NCBI GenBank assembly: GCA_002428325.1
Contig: DIVR01000050.1
Location: 6,862 to 44,477, forward strand
DNA from: a bacterium UBP4_UBA6127
GTDB taxonomy: Bacteria > UBP4 > UBA4092
Direction: 5' to 3'
DNA: 37,616 nucleotides
Under the pieces are notes generated by a model that saw only the letters and a list, made by a program, of their open reading frames with translations, did no database searches and had not been told where the DNA came from. This document shows, one piece after another, positions 25,025 to 34,573 of the stretch (the first letter of the stretch is position 1; each line of letters starts with the position of its first letter). Both the position numbers and the translations under genes were made by a program.

Positions 25025-27696
25025 GGTTTCATCTTGGTCTGATTGTTTCTTTGAAATATGGGTTTTATTTTAAATGTTTTATATTCCTGCTTTACCCATT
25101 CGAGTTCCTCTTCCGGGGTGTTAACCAGCCCATTAATCTTAGCGATTGTTAATGAATCCAATATTTCCTTAAAAAGAGGCCCGGGTTGAAGTCCCATTTT
25201 AATTAAATCCTTTCCACTTAAATGGATACTTTTAAACCGGATTGTTTCAAAATATTCTTTCAACAGATTTGTTTCCCAATCCTGAGAAGCTTGGGCCAGA
25301 AGATAAAGAATCCCCTCTGTTCTGATATTTTTACATACTGCATACAGCTCTCCCTGGCTTGATGGTATCTTTCGTCCATATTCTTTGAAATAGCTCTTTA
25401 ATTGTTTAAGGAGGGATTCCGTCTCCGCGATCATCACCAGCCTTTTACAGACTTCATTGGATTGTTCCCAATCCAGGGAATCCATAAGGCAAAGAAAATA
25501 TACTTCCCAATCATTGCAATTTTCTGATGGAAACTTTTGGTGAAACCATTCCATAAACTCCCTGGAACGTTTAAATAACCGTTCCGTTTCCTGGGCCGCC
25601 ATGATATCTGGATGGATAAAGGGCAGTACTTTAAGGTCTCGCATTCTTTTAATTGCTTTCCAGGGATCTTTTTCACTGAGAATGAGGATAATTTCTTCCC
25701 GAACCCTTTCGTTTCCCAGCCTGGAAAAAATATCCAACTCCAAGGCATTGGCAATGTTCATTCGTGTTTGTTTATCCATCTTGAATCCATACCGCTGTTC
25801 GAAACGGATAGCTCTGAATATTCTGGTAGGGTCTTCGACAAAACTCAGATTATGCAAGACTCTGATTCTCCCATGCTTCAAGTCAGCAATCCCATTGAAA
25901 TAATCATAAAGAAGCCCAAAATCCTCAGGATTTAGTTTCATTGCCATGGCATTGATTGTAAAATCCCTCCGGTAGAGGTCATGTTTGATGGTACTGGATT
26001 CTACTACCGGTAATGCTGCTGGAAACTCATAAAACTCAGTACGGGCAGTGGCTACATCGATTTTAAGATGGTCTGGAGTGGTAACGATAGCTGTATTGAA
26101 ACGTTTATGGGATTTCACCCTTCCTTTTAATTTCCGCGCCAAATGGCGGGCAAAGGTAATCCCATCGCCCTCTACTACAATATCCAAATCATAATTGGGA
26201 ACTTCCAACATCAGGTCCCTGACAAATCCTCCAACCAGATAGGTGGGAAAGTGCATTTTTTCACCGACATTTCCAATATTAAGAAGTAATTCATGGATAT
26301 AGGGATGGATTCTTTTATCCAGTAATTCTTTCAGATTCTGAATCCTTAATTTGGCAGTATCCACCGGGAGTTGGCTGTCCATCGTTGTTTTTTTATGTCC
26401 ATCTTCAGCTTCATGAGTTGCCTTCAAAATATCAGAACGGGAAATGACACCTACCAACCGGCCTGAAGGCTCTGTAACCCCAATCAAATCGACCTCAGGT
26501 TTGGTCATCAATTCTCTGACTTGCCGGAAAGAAGCTTGTACATCAACCAGGATAAATTCCCGATTTATGAAACGATCTACTTGTTCTTTTCCATACCCAA
26601 GATAATAAGCATGCCCGATATCCAGAGAAGATATAATTCCCAGAATTTCTTTACCCTTAATCACAGGATAGGAATCATGATGATAACGAAGAATCAGTTT
26701 ACGGACTTGATCGACTCTTAATTCTGGCGTAATGGTCATGACGGGTGATGACATCATTTCTCTGGCCCGGATCATTGGCTCCACATAAAGATTCAACAAT
26801 TCAAGCAATCTAACTTTAACCTCATCGGCGGTCGTGTCTCTCATGACCGCAGAACCTGCCGTACGATGCCCTCCCCCTCCGAGTTCATTTAATATAATAG
26901 AAATATTTACCGCCCGGGTTTGGCTCCGGGCCACAATCTGTACCCTGTCTTTAAGTTGAGCAATGATAAAAACAGCTGGGATATGCCCGATATCTTTTAG
27001 TTTATGGATAAACAAAGCTAAATCTCCCATATAGGAGGAAGAGATAACACAGGATATCCCAATTTGAACCCCATCAATCGTGTGATATTCCATAGCTTTG
27101 ATAATGTCAGCAAATATCTGGAGCTGCTCACGATTTAAATCTAAATTGATATAGGAGGGTATATCCGCTAAGGTAGCACCGCAGTCCAGTAAATAAGAAA
27201 CAGCCATCAAATCTTCTTTTCGAGTGGACACATAAGTGAGGCTTCCGGTATCTTCATAAATCCCAATAGCAATGACGGTTGCCTCATTGGGTGTCAGCTT
27301 GATTTTGCGTTTTTTCAATTCAGTAACCAGGATGGTTGCGGTTGAACCAATATCCCGGTGAAAATATTCATCAGGTGTGATATCACCCTGGTCTGTAGGA
27401 TGATGATCGTAGGAAATAATTCGGATTTTCTTTTTATCAGTTAATTCCTTCAGAGAACCTATCCTAGAGCTAAAACGAGTATCCACCAAGATAATCTCCC
27501 TGATGCTATCAAGATCGATATCTTTAGTATTATAGAAAGTCAGGTGGGGTACAGGATTAGTCGATAGAAAGTCTCGGACAGCCTTTTCCTGGGCACCGGT
27601 AAAAACCATTAAGGCATCCGGATAAAGCTTCCAGGCAGCCACCATAGATGCCAATACATCGAAATCAGCATTAACATGTCCGGCTATTATCCTCAT
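25021..27696 (-). CDS. DHH phosphoesterase - CBS pair - tRNA nucleotidyltransferase (CCA/A-adding) fusion
   Basis: This 891-residue multidomain protein starts with a DHH/DHHA1 phosphoesterase: GHVNADFDVLAS (6-17), VDTR (71-74), YDHH (96-99) and GGGGHRTAGS (273-282). Two CBS domains follow (about 310-425), usually sensors of adenine nucleotides. The second half (about 460-891) is a class II tRNA nucleotidyltransferase: LVGGFVRDLML (487-497), NYDLDIVVEG with catalytic DLD (503-505), YRRDFTINAMA (575-585) and EDPTRIFRAIRF (621-632). Enzymes of this type add CCA or the final A to tRNA 3' ends; whether this one adds CCA or only A cannot be told. All visible catalytic residues are present. It stands alone and is divergent from the glycosyltransferase cluster. 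Confidence 0.93.
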   Translation of the reverse strand: MRIIAGHVNADFDVLASMVAAWKLYPDALMVFTGAQEKAVRDFLSTNPVPHLTFYNTKDIDLDSIREIILVDTRFSSRIGSLKELTDKKKIRIISYDHHPTDQGDITPDEYFHRDIGSTATILVTELKKRKIKLTPNEATVIAIGIYEDTGSLTYVSTRKEDLMAVSYLLDCGATLADIPSYINLDLNREQLQIFADIIKAMEYHTIDGVQIGISCVISSSYMGDLALFIHKLKDIGHIPAVFIIAQLKDRVQIVARSQTRAVNISIILNELGGGGHRTAGSAVMRDTTADEVKVRLLELLNLYVEPMIRAREMMSSPVMTITPELRVDQVRKLILRYHHDSYPVIKGKEILGIISSLDIGHAYYLGYGKEQVDRFINREFILVDVQASFRQVRELMTKPEVDLIGVTEPSGRLVGVISRSDILKATHEAEDGHKKTTMDSQLPVDTAKLRIQNLKELLDKRIHPYIHELLLNIGNVGEKMHFPTYLVGGFVRDLMLEVPNYDLDIVVEGDGITFARHLARKLKGRVKSHKRFNTAIVTTPDHLKIDVATARTEFYEFPAALPVVESSTIKHDLYRRDFTINAMAMKLNPEDFGLLYDYFNGIADLKHGRIRVLHNLSFVEDPTRIFRAIRFEQRYGFKMDKQTRMNIANALELDIFSRLGNERVREEIILILSEKDPWKAIKRMRDLKVLPFIHPDIMAAQETERLFKRSREFMEWFHQKFPSENCNDWEVYFLCLMDSLDWEQSNEVCKRLVMIAETESLLKQLKSYFKEYGRKIPSSQGELYAVCKNIRTEGILYLLAQASQDWETNLLKEYFETIRFKSIHLSGKDLIKMGLQPGPLFKEILDSLTIAKINGLVNTPEEELEWVKQEYKTFKIKPIFQRNNQTKMKP

Positions 27697-27740
27697 AAAA
27701 GGATTTTAACATAAGAAATATCAAAGATTCAGACTGATTT

Positions 27741-27755
27741 GGAATGATTCATTCC
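27741..27755. repeat. 15-bp palindrome in a divergent intergenic region
   Basis: GGAATGA and TCATTCC flank a single T. It lies 45 bases upstream of the nucleotidyltransferase start and about 107 bases before the GT4 start. The position could suit a regulator binding site, but no promoter is clear enough on either strand to test that by eye. Confidence 0.4.
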
Positions 27756-27862
27756 CTGTGTCTATCCTGTTATCTTATTTCATGCAGGATAATTATTTAC
27801 AGACTTGTATAAAACTCTTCTGACCAGTAAACTAATTGAGAAATGAAAGAAACTAAACTCCA

Positions 27863-28990
27863 ATGAAAATTGCCATTGTCCATGAATACTTAGTTCAATA
27901 CGGAGGGGCTGAAAGGGTCCTGGAAGCTATTCATGAGTTATTTCCTGAGGCCCCTGTATATACCCTGCTTTATGATCCTGATAAAATGCCTGATTTTTAC
28001 AGTAAATGGGATATCCGCCCTTCTTCTTTATCAAAATATAAATGGATTAATCCCCACTATAAAGCTTTCTTTTATTTTTATCCTTACCTCATAGAACAAT
28101 TTGATTTCAGGGATTTCGATTTGGTTATCAGCTGCTCATATGCATATTCCCATGGAATTATTACTTCTCCGGATACTCTTCATATTACCTATTGCCATAC
28201 CCCAATGCGTTTTGCCTGGATACAAGAAGAAGAATATTTATCCAAAATACCTTTAGTCGCCAGACCGATATATCGAAAAATGGTAAATCATTTAAAAAAA
28301 TGGGATATACAGGCATCAAAACGCCCTGATTACTATATTGCTTCATGCCAGAATGTCGCTGATAGGATACAACGAATCTATCATCGTGACTCCTATATCA
28401 TTAATCCTCCGATAAATATCGATTCATTCCATCTTAAAGAATCGAATAAAAGTTACTACTTGTTGGTATCCAGGCTGGTTCATCCCTATAAACGGATTGA
28501 TTTAGCGATCCAGGCCTTCAATGTTAATGGTCTTCCTTTAAAAATTGTTGGTGAGGGAGCTGATCGTAGTTTTCTGGAGAATTCAGCCAATAAGAATATT
28601 GAGTTCCTGGGTGAAAAACATGGACGGGAACTTGAAGAAATGTACCAGAATGCGAAAGCACTTATATTCCCGGGAGAAGATGATTTTGGAATAGTCCCGA
28701 TTGAGGCAAATGCCTGCGGATGTCCTGTTATTGCCTATCGAAAAGGCGGCGTTATGGAATCTCAGGTAGAATTTAAAACCGCTTTATTTTTTAGGGAACC
28801 GACCCCTGAATCCTTAAATAAAACAATATCGTTGCATGCTCAAACCCAATGGGTTCCATCTCAAATAAGAGAAAATGCTTTACGTTTTAATAAATCTATT
28901 TTCATGAATAATCTCAGTGATTTTATTAAGGAATGTAATCAAACCTATCCTTTGAGAAAGATTCATTCCCATTCAGGTCCATTAAAATGA
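27863..28990 (+). CDS. GT4-family glycosyltransferase (WbaZ-like)
   Basis: This 375-residue GT-B enzyme has an N-terminal KIAIVHEYLVQYGGAERVLEAI typical of GT4 mannosyltransferases of the WbaZ type. The donor-binding half contains LLVSRLVHPYKRIDLAIQAF (about 200-220) and the E-x7-E motif in PGEDDFGIVPIEANACGCPV (about 270-289). CHTPMRFAWI (near 112-121) is also characteristic. It probably transfers a mannose-like sugar to a lipid-linked repeat unit or polysaccharide; donor and acceptor are unknown. The stop codon overlaps the ATG of the next gene by four bases (28987-28990), so translation is coupled. The cytoplasmic face of the membrane is the expected site. Confidence 0.88.
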   Translation: MKIAIVHEYLVQYGGAERVLEAIHELFPEAPVYTLLYDPDKMPDFYSKWDIRPSSLSKYKWINPHYKAFFYFYPYLIEQFDFRDFDLVISCSYAYSHGIITSPDTLHITYCHTPMRFAWIQEEEYLSKIPLVARPIYRKMVNHLKKWDIQASKRPDYYIASCQNVADRIQRIYHRDSYIINPPINIDSFHLKESNKSYYLLVSRLVHPYKRIDLAIQAFNVNGLPLKIVGEGADRSFLENSANKNIEFLGEKHGRELEEMYQNAKALIFPGEDDFGIVPIEANACGCPVIAYRKGGVMESQVEFKTALFFREPTPESLNKTISLHAQTQWVPSQIRENALRFNKSIFMNNLSDFIKECNQTYPLRKIHSHSGPLK

Positions 28991-30285
28991 AAAATGTATT
29001 GATGATTGTCTATTTTTTTCCACCCTTAGGCAGTGTCCAGGTTCTTCGAGCGTTAAAATTTGCCAAATATCTGCCTGAATATGGTTGGCGTCCCATTATT
29101 CTGGCGGTTAAAGATATATCTCATTACTACCGGGATCCGGGACTATTAAATGAATTACCGGATTCTGTAATCATCAAAAGAACAGAATCCCTGGATCCCT
29201 TCAGGATACTGCGAATCTTACAGCCAAAAACAGAAAAAGCATCCACCCATCCAGGAGAATCTCCTCAGAAGAAATTTCAAAGTTTCAGAGATAATTTAAA
29301 TCTTATAAATAAATGGATTTCTCTTCCTGATTCTCGATTTGGATGGTATCCTTTTGCAGTTTCCTCCGGTCGTTCATTAATTCAGGAATATGGTATCGAT
29401 GCCATTTATTCTGCTTGCCCACCCAATATTTGCCATTTAGCTGCCATGAAATTATCACACCAATACCAGATTCCCTGGGTCGCTGATTTTAAGGATATGT
29501 GGTCTGATTATCCTCATATCCATCCCACTCAATGGCATCGGAATAAAATGCTTAAATGGGAATCTCAAATCATAAGACAGGCCGATTCAGTTATTACGGT
29601 GAACCCTGGTATCACCAGGGATTTAAAAGAGAGATACCCAATTTTCAAAGATAAGATTCAGACTATTGTGCATGGGTTTGATCCTGACGAACAGAAGGAC
29701 CTGACCCCTTTGATATTTGATAAATTCACTTTAGTTCATACGGGAAGTTTTTTTGAACCCCGTCAAATACCAGATTATTTTTTAAAAGCGCTTAAAGCCT
29801 GGCTTGATAAAAATCCTGAGAAGAAAGGTAGAACACAAGTTTTGTTTATAGGTACTTTGAATAATCGACATAAGCAACTCATAAAGGATTTAGATTTAGG
29901 TTCTATCGTAATTTTATTGGGTTCAATGGACAGAAAAAAGGTAATCCAGCATCAAAATTCGGCGGATGGATTAATACTACTGGTCGGAGATGGCAAACGA
30001 AGCGAGATTGTTTTACCGGCAAAAACATGGGAATATCTGGCTTCCAACAAACCTATCCTTTGTATGGCTCCGAAAGGAGTTACACGGGATTTGATAGTAA
30101 ATCATCAGGCAGGCAAAGTTACTGAACCATCCAATGTTGAAGGCATTATTGATATTCTGGAAACCTTCTACCAGGCATATCTTCATAAAGGCCCTTTAAC
30201 TAAAGTTAAAAACCAATATCCGGAATATGACAGGCAGTCATTAACCGGACATTTAGCATCCATTCTCAATGTGATATCCGAATAG
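28987..30285 (+). CDS. Glycosyltransferase, GT4-like
   Basis: This 432-residue protein begins MKNVLMIVYFFPPLGSVQVLR, the opening of many exopolysaccharide GT4 enzymes. The acceptor-side motif WVADFKDMWSDYP (about 160-172) and the later VTVNPGITRDLKERYP-like segment fit this group. The donor domain is more diverged: LVHTGSFFEPRQIPDYFLKAL, then IVLLGSMDRKKVIQHQNSADGLILLV, then EIVLPAKTWEYLASNKPIL, with the conserved Glu in the KTWEYL helix. It overlaps the preceding gene by four bases and ends nine bases before the membrane GT39 gene, so the three form one operon for building an envelope glycan. The sugar specificity is unknown. Confidence 0.82.
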   Translation: MKNVLMIVYFFPPLGSVQVLRALKFAKYLPEYGWRPIILAVKDISHYYRDPGLLNELPDSVIIKRTESLDPFRILRILQPKTEKASTHPGESPQKKFQSFRDNLNLINKWISLPDSRFGWYPFAVSSGRSLIQEYGIDAIYSACPPNICHLAAMKLSHQYQIPWVADFKDMWSDYPHIHPTQWHRNKMLKWESQIIRQADSVITVNPGITRDLKERYPIFKDKIQTIVHGFDPDEQKDLTPLIFDKFTLVHTGSFFEPRQIPDYFLKALKAWLDKNPEKKGRTQVLFIGTLNNRHKQLIKDLDLGSIVILLGSMDRKKVIQHQNSADGLILLVGDGKRSEIVLPAKTWEYLASNKPILCMAPKGVTRDLIVNHQAGKVTEPSNVEGIIDILETFYQAYLHKGPLTKVKNQYPEYDRQSLTGHLASILNVISE

Positions 30286-30294
30286 ACAATAAGC

Positions 30295-31617
30295 ATGTAT
30301 AAGAAAAATACGATAAACCTTTTCTTATTGATTGGGATAATTTTAGTGATTCGATTGGGTATCACTGTATTGCTTTCGGGGAATATACCCCTTTCTGATG
30401 CTCAGGATTATAATACCCTTGCCCAAGCTATGCTTCATTCTGGAATATATATGGATGAGGCAGGTAATACTTTCTCAAGACCACCGTTATATCCTTTATT
30501 CTTATTTGGAATCTATTCTGTATTTGGAATATCTTATCCCCTCATTTACCTTATACAAGCCTTTCTTTCTATTATTATCTGTTTGTTAAGTTATTTCATT
30601 GGAAGAGAACTTAATGGGAAAGACACAGGAATCCTATGCTGCATTCTAACCTGTTTAGTAGTTGAATTGATTATTTATCCATCCTTATTGTTATCAGAAA
30701 TAGTTTTCATATTTTTATTTTCTTTATCCCTCCTGTTTTTAATTTATCACATAAAGAAAGGCCAAACCTTCTTGAGTTATTGGGGGTGTCTCTCAGGTTT
30801 TCTGATGGGCTTAGCCACATTAACTAGACCCATCACTTTAGGATTATTTCCTTTTTGTTTGGTTCTGATCATAATGGGAGCTTGGATCAATAAAAAACCA
30901 TTAAGACTTTTCAAAAAGTTTATTATTCCCTTCATCTGCCTCATTATTGTCCTGCTACCCTGGACCTTTCGGAATTACCAGATAAGCCATAGTTTCATTC
31001 CGGTTGCCGCAATTGATGGTATTAATTTCTGGATCGGGCATCATTCGGGAGCCACTGGAAGCTATGATTGGCCGGAAAATGGAAATCCTCTATTGAAGTT
31101 AGATTATAATGAGTTGACCAGGAATGCTGCAGGATGGAAATATGGAATTTCTTTTATAATCGGACATCCTATTGAAGAAATGAAACTGGCAGGATTTAAA
31201 GCATTTAGATTATTAAATCCCCTGCCCGATTACTCTTTTCAGCAAGTTAGTCTTTTTCGGGAATTCCCTTTCATTAATTGGGTTGTCTGGTTGCTTTCAG
31301 CCTTCTTCTGGGAGTTTCTATTACTTTGCTGCATCACCAGACCCTGCCGGGATTATTTCCAAGATGAAATTCATGTACTGTTTACCCTGATACTGTTCTA
31401 TTTCATATTAAATCAGATAGTATTTTTCTGTACACCAAGATATAAAATCCCCTTGATTATTACAATCATATTTCTCCAAGGAGATTATCTCTCTACCTTG
31501 TATCAAAAATGGGGATTCAGAAAGTACTTTTGGAAGTCTGTGTTGAATTACAAGAAAGCTGGAATTCTCATAATGTTACAGCTATTGGGAGGGATAGTCA
31601 TTATAACGTCCAGATAG
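30295..31617 (+). CDS. GT39-like membrane glycosyltransferase
   Basis: This 440-residue polytopic protein has about ten helices. The first loop carries LSDAQDYNTLAQAML (about 30-44), with the acidic residue expected in GT-C enzymes, and FSRPPLYPLFLFGIYSVFG (about 61-79), typical of PMT_2/ArnT-like proteins that use polyprenyl-phosphate sugars. It is shorter than the GT39 protein at 1216-2757 and lacks a large periplasmic tail. The last of a three-gene glycan cluster, it starts nine bases after the previous stop with no strong ribosome site. It ends 11 bases from the convergent rimI. The sugar and acceptor are not predictable from the sequence. Confidence 0.75.
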   Translation: MYKKNTINLFLLIGIILVIRLGITVLLSGNIPLSDAQDYNTLAQAMLHSGIYMDEAGNTFSRPPLYPLFLFGIYSVFGISYPLIYLIQAFLSIIICLLSYFIGRELNGKDTGILCCILTCLVVELIIYPSLLLSEIVFIFLFSLSLLFLIYHIKKGQTFLSYWGCLSGFLMGLATLTRPITLGLFPFCLVLIIMGAWINKKPLRLFKKFIIPFICLIIVLLPWTFRNYQISHSFIPVAAIDGINFWIGHHSGATGSYDWPENGNPLLKLDYNELTRNAAGWKYGISFIIGHPIEEMKLAGFKAFRLLNPLPDYSFQQVSLFREFPFINWVVWLLSAFFWEFLLLCCITRPCRDYFQDEIHVLFTLILFYFILNQIVFFCTPRYKIPLIITIIFLQGDYLSTLYQKWGFRKYFWKSVLNYKKAGILIMLQLLGGIVIITSR

Positions 31618-31628
31618 TAAGAGAATGG

Positions 31629-32132
31629 CTAAATATCATCTTTCAGCATTACAATCGCATCTTCATCGGGATTAAGGTAGTATTGCTTTCTGATAGCGAT
31701 TTCTCTAAAGCCAAATGATTTGTAAAGATTAATGGCTCCCTGATTACTTGCCCTGACTTCAAGAGTAATATGGACGACTTTCCATTCTCTAGCCATTTTA
31801 AAAATATGCTCTAAAAAAAAAGAAGCCAGCCCCTTTCTCCTGAAAAGAGGCGCAATCGCCAGATTGCCAATATGAATTTCATCAATAATTTTCCAGAAGA
31901 CAGCATAACCGCAGACAGGATTGGCAAAAACAGCGCCTTCTTCAGACAGGTACTCACCTTCCCAGCGGGCTAAAATGGGATGAGAATATTTCACATCAGA
32001 GATTTCATTGACAAACATTCCCCGAGTCCAAGGCATGGTGAAACACTGCTTTTCAACTTGCAGGATATCATCCAGATCATCAAGGGTCATTCGCCTTAAA
32101 ATTATCTTTTCAGATAATAACGATAAATTCAT
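31629..32132 (-). CDS. rimI: Ribosomal-protein S18-alanine N-acetyltransferase (RimI-type GNAT)
   Basis: This 167-residue GNAT acetyltransferase matches RimI: RRMTLDDLDDILQVEKQCF near the start, PWTRGMFVNEI (about 34-44), IGNLAIAPLFRRKGLASFFLEHIF (about 92-115, acetyl-CoA-binding motif A with the RRKGLA turn) and LEVRASNQGAINLYKSFGF (about 124-142). RimI acetylates the N-terminal Ala of ribosomal protein S18. Other GNATs share these motifs, so the assignment is good but not exclusive. It follows the PBP1A gene by 35 bases and is probably co-transcribed. RimI commonly sits near tsaB/tsaD; neither is present here. Confidence 0.82.
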   Translation of the reverse strand: MNLSLLSEKIILRRMTLDDLDDILQVEKQCFTMPWTRGMFVNEISDVKYSHPILARWEGEYLSEEGAVFANPVCGYAVFWKIIDEIHIGNLAIAPLFRRKGLASFFLEHIFKMAREWKVVHITLEVRASNQGAINLYKSFGFREIAIRKQYYLNPDEDAIVMLKDDI

Positions 32133-32167
32133 TCTTCAGTCCACACAAAAGATACTATAGCCATAAA

Positions 32168-34573
32168 TTATTCCTGATCTCCGGGAATATTGGACTCAGA
32201 ATCACCTGTTGTCTCCTCCGTATCCGGTTCGGTTACGGTATGGTCAGAAGTACAGGATTCTTTAGGTTCACTTCCAGTTTTAAAGGACTCATGAAGAATC
32301 TTGACCCGTGGAGCATTTGCCGGGTCCTTAAGATATTCCTCGGCCGCGGCAAAACATCTTGAAGTGGCCAGTTTGCCGGAGACACTGCAGATATCCGCAT
32401 AAACAACCCCTTCGGGTTTAGCAAAATCTCTCGAATTCGATTCGTTACAAACTCGATTCATAAAATCACGCCAAATGGGGCCGGCAACCGACCCACCGGT
32501 CATTCCTGAACCCAGGCTCTTTCGTTGGTCATAACCTACCCAGACACAAACAGAAATATCGGGGGTATAGCCTACAAACCAGGCATCGGAATAATCGTTT
32601 GTAGTTCCGGTTTTGCCGGCTGCAGGATATTTAAATTGGCTGCCCACTGTTCGGGCCGCCGTTCCTTTTCGGATGACACCCTTCAGCATATCTGTAAGAA
32701 CATAACAGACTTGTGGATCCAAAGCCTCCTGGGAGTAAACAGGGAATTCATCGATTTTAACGCCACGGTGGTCATTGATATATCTGATTATTTCATTCTG
32801 GTGCCAGGTTCCCCTATTAGCAAAAACAGCAAAAGCATTCGCCATTTCCAGGGGAGTTACATTTAAACTTCCGAGGGCAAGGGTCAAGTCATGATTTAAT
32901 TTACGGGTGTCAGTATCCCGGATGCCCAGTTTGTTGGCATATTCAATGACCTGATCAATCCCGACTTTTGAAGCCAGTTTAAGAGCAGGGATATTCAAAG
33001 ATTGTTCCAACGCATATCGCACGGATACCAATCCCCTGAATTTATGGTCATAATTTTGTGGAGTATAATTTCCGAAACTTACCGGCTCATCAAGGATTTT
33101 ATCTGAGGGAGAAATCCCTGCATTATCCAAGGCTGCAGCATAGACAATGGGTTTGAATGCTGAACCCGGCTGACGATATGCCTGCATGGCCCGGTTATAT
33201 TCACTTTCAGTAAAATCATACCCCCCCATCATGGCTTTGATCTGTCCATTACTGGGATCCACCGCGATTAAGGCACCCTGGATATGCTGTCCACCCACAA
33301 ATTTAATGACCGGTTGTTTCCTGGAATTGACTCCCAGGACCTTAACCTGCAGATAGTTATCCGGCTTAAGAATATTCTCTTTCTTAAGATAAGGCACTTC
33401 TTCTGGAAGATATAATTTGGTCGGCTGTCCATTGACCGTGACCGATAGTTCTGACGAAGAAACAACTTTGACGATTTTGGCATAAGCCATTGTCTCAGCT
33501 TTCACTTCGCCTTTTTTAGTTTTCCCTATAGAGTTGATTCGCGCCTGCTGATTGATCTCAAATTGTTCCAGATGATTCCGCAGAACTTCCTGAGCTGCTC
33601 TCTGCTGAGGACTGTTCATGGTGGTATAGATTCGCAAACCTTCCTGATATAGTGCCGCATACCCATAGTTAGGATCTTCCACAATCTGACGCCTTACCTG
33701 TTCGACAAAATAATTGGAAGCGGTAAATCGTTCTCTACGTTTTGAAACATAGATGGGTGTCAGTTTGGCATTGGTTGCCTGTTTTTTGGTTATGTAACCC
33801 TCGTCAACCATCCGGTCCAATACTTGAGACCTTCGGGATTTAGCCTTTGCCATGCTGCGAAAAGGTGAATAGACTTCCGGCCTCTGAGGAAGCCCTGCCA
33901 GTAATGCGCATTCAGAAAGAGATAATTTATCGACTGGCTTTCCGAAATAAAAATTCGAGGCAGCTTCCACCCCATACATTCCATGGCCCAGATAGATTCT
34001 GTTTAAATAAAGTTCAAGCACCTGGTCCTTAGTGTATTTCTGGCTGATCTTGATAGCAATAACCATTTCTTTAAGTTTTCGAGAATAGGACTTTTCCCGG
34101 CTCAAATATAATATTCTGGCCAGCTGCTGGGGGATGGTGCTGGCGCCCTGAGCTTTTCTTCCTGTTTCGATATTTCTGAATATGGCCCTGGCGATTCCCA
34201 TGGGGTCAATGCCACCATGCCGGTAAAAATTCTCATCTTCAACTGCTACGATGGCATTTTTGAGGTTCTTAGGCATTTTTTTAATCGGCACAGGGATTCG
34301 GTTTTCCTTGGCAAATTCGCCAATAATCTCTCCCTTATCAGAATAGACTCGGGTTACTTGAAGAGGCTTTTCCTTGATCAGGGTTTCTAAATCCGGGGTT
34401 TCAATCAATTTTGGCAAGGCAATTGCTAATGTCATGGAGACTAAAATAAACAAGACAACTATTACTATGAAAAGTAGTAATAGTTTATGAAACCATTTCC
34501 GGCGTTTTAATGATTGCCCATTTTGGGGTTTTTCAATATATAACATTTTTTTGGCAGACATGTCGTTTGACAA
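32168..34573 (-). CDS. mrcA: Class A penicillin-binding protein, PBP1A type
   Basis: This 801-residue bifunctional peptidoglycan synthase has a short cytoplasmic tail and one membrane anchor (about 30-52). The GT51 glycosyltransferase domain follows with EDENFYRHGGIDPMGIARA (about 112-130), GASTIPQQLARILYL (about 143-157) and ELYLNRIYLGHGMYGVEAA (about 185-203). The transpeptidase domain has SxxK in GSAFKPIVY (near 460), SLN in EQSLNIPALK, and KTGTTNDYSDAWFVGYTP (near 660). The C-terminus is acidic and disordered. The TTG start at 34573 has AAGGAG four bases upstream; the ATG four codons later is 16 bases from it. RodA is the elongation polymerase elsewhere in the window. PBP1A and RimI form a minus-strand unit. 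Confidence 0.95.
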   Translation of the reverse strand: MSNDMSAKKMLYIEKPQNGQSLKRRKWFHKLLLLFIVIVVLFILVSMTLAIALPKLIETPDLETLIKEKPLQVTRVYSDKGEIIGEFAKENRIPVPIKKMPKNLKNAIVAVEDENFYRHGGIDPMGIARAIFRNIETGRKAQGASTIPQQLARILYLSREKSYSRKLKEMVIAIKISQKYTKDQVLELYLNRIYLGHGMYGVEAASNFYFGKPVDKLSLSECALLAGLPQRPEVYSPFRSMAKAKSRRSQVLDRMVDEGYITKKQATNAKLTPIYVSKRRERFTASNYFVEQVRRQIVEDPNYGYAALYQEGLRIYTTMNSPQQRAAQEVLRNHLEQFEINQQARINSIGKTKKGEVKAETMAYAKIVKVVSSSELSVTVNGQPTKLYLPEEVPYLKKENILKPDNYLQVKVLGVNSRKQPVIKFVGGQHIQGALIAVDPSNGQIKAMMGGYDFTESEYNRAMQAYRQPGSAFKPIVYAAALDNAGISPSDKILDEPVSFGNYTPQNYDHKFRGLVSVRYALEQSLNIPALKLASKVGIDQVIEYANKLGIRDTDTRKLNHDLTLALGSLNVTPLEMANAFAVFANRGTWHQNEIIRYINDHRGVKIDEFPVYSQEALDPQVCYVLTDMLKGVIRKGTAARTVGSQFKYPAAGKTGTTNDYSDAWFVGYTPDISVCVWVGYDQRKSLGSGMTGGSVAGPIWRDFMNRVCNESNSRDFAKPEGVVYADICSVSGKLATSRCFAAAEEYLKDPANAPRVKILHESFKTGSEPKESCTSDHTVTEPDTEETTGDSESNIPGDQE

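Noticed and set aside
33221..33227. C7 tract in the PBP1A gene as a slippage site
   Set aside because: A single seven-base tract in a conserved coding region is close to expectation; there is no sign of alternative frames being used.
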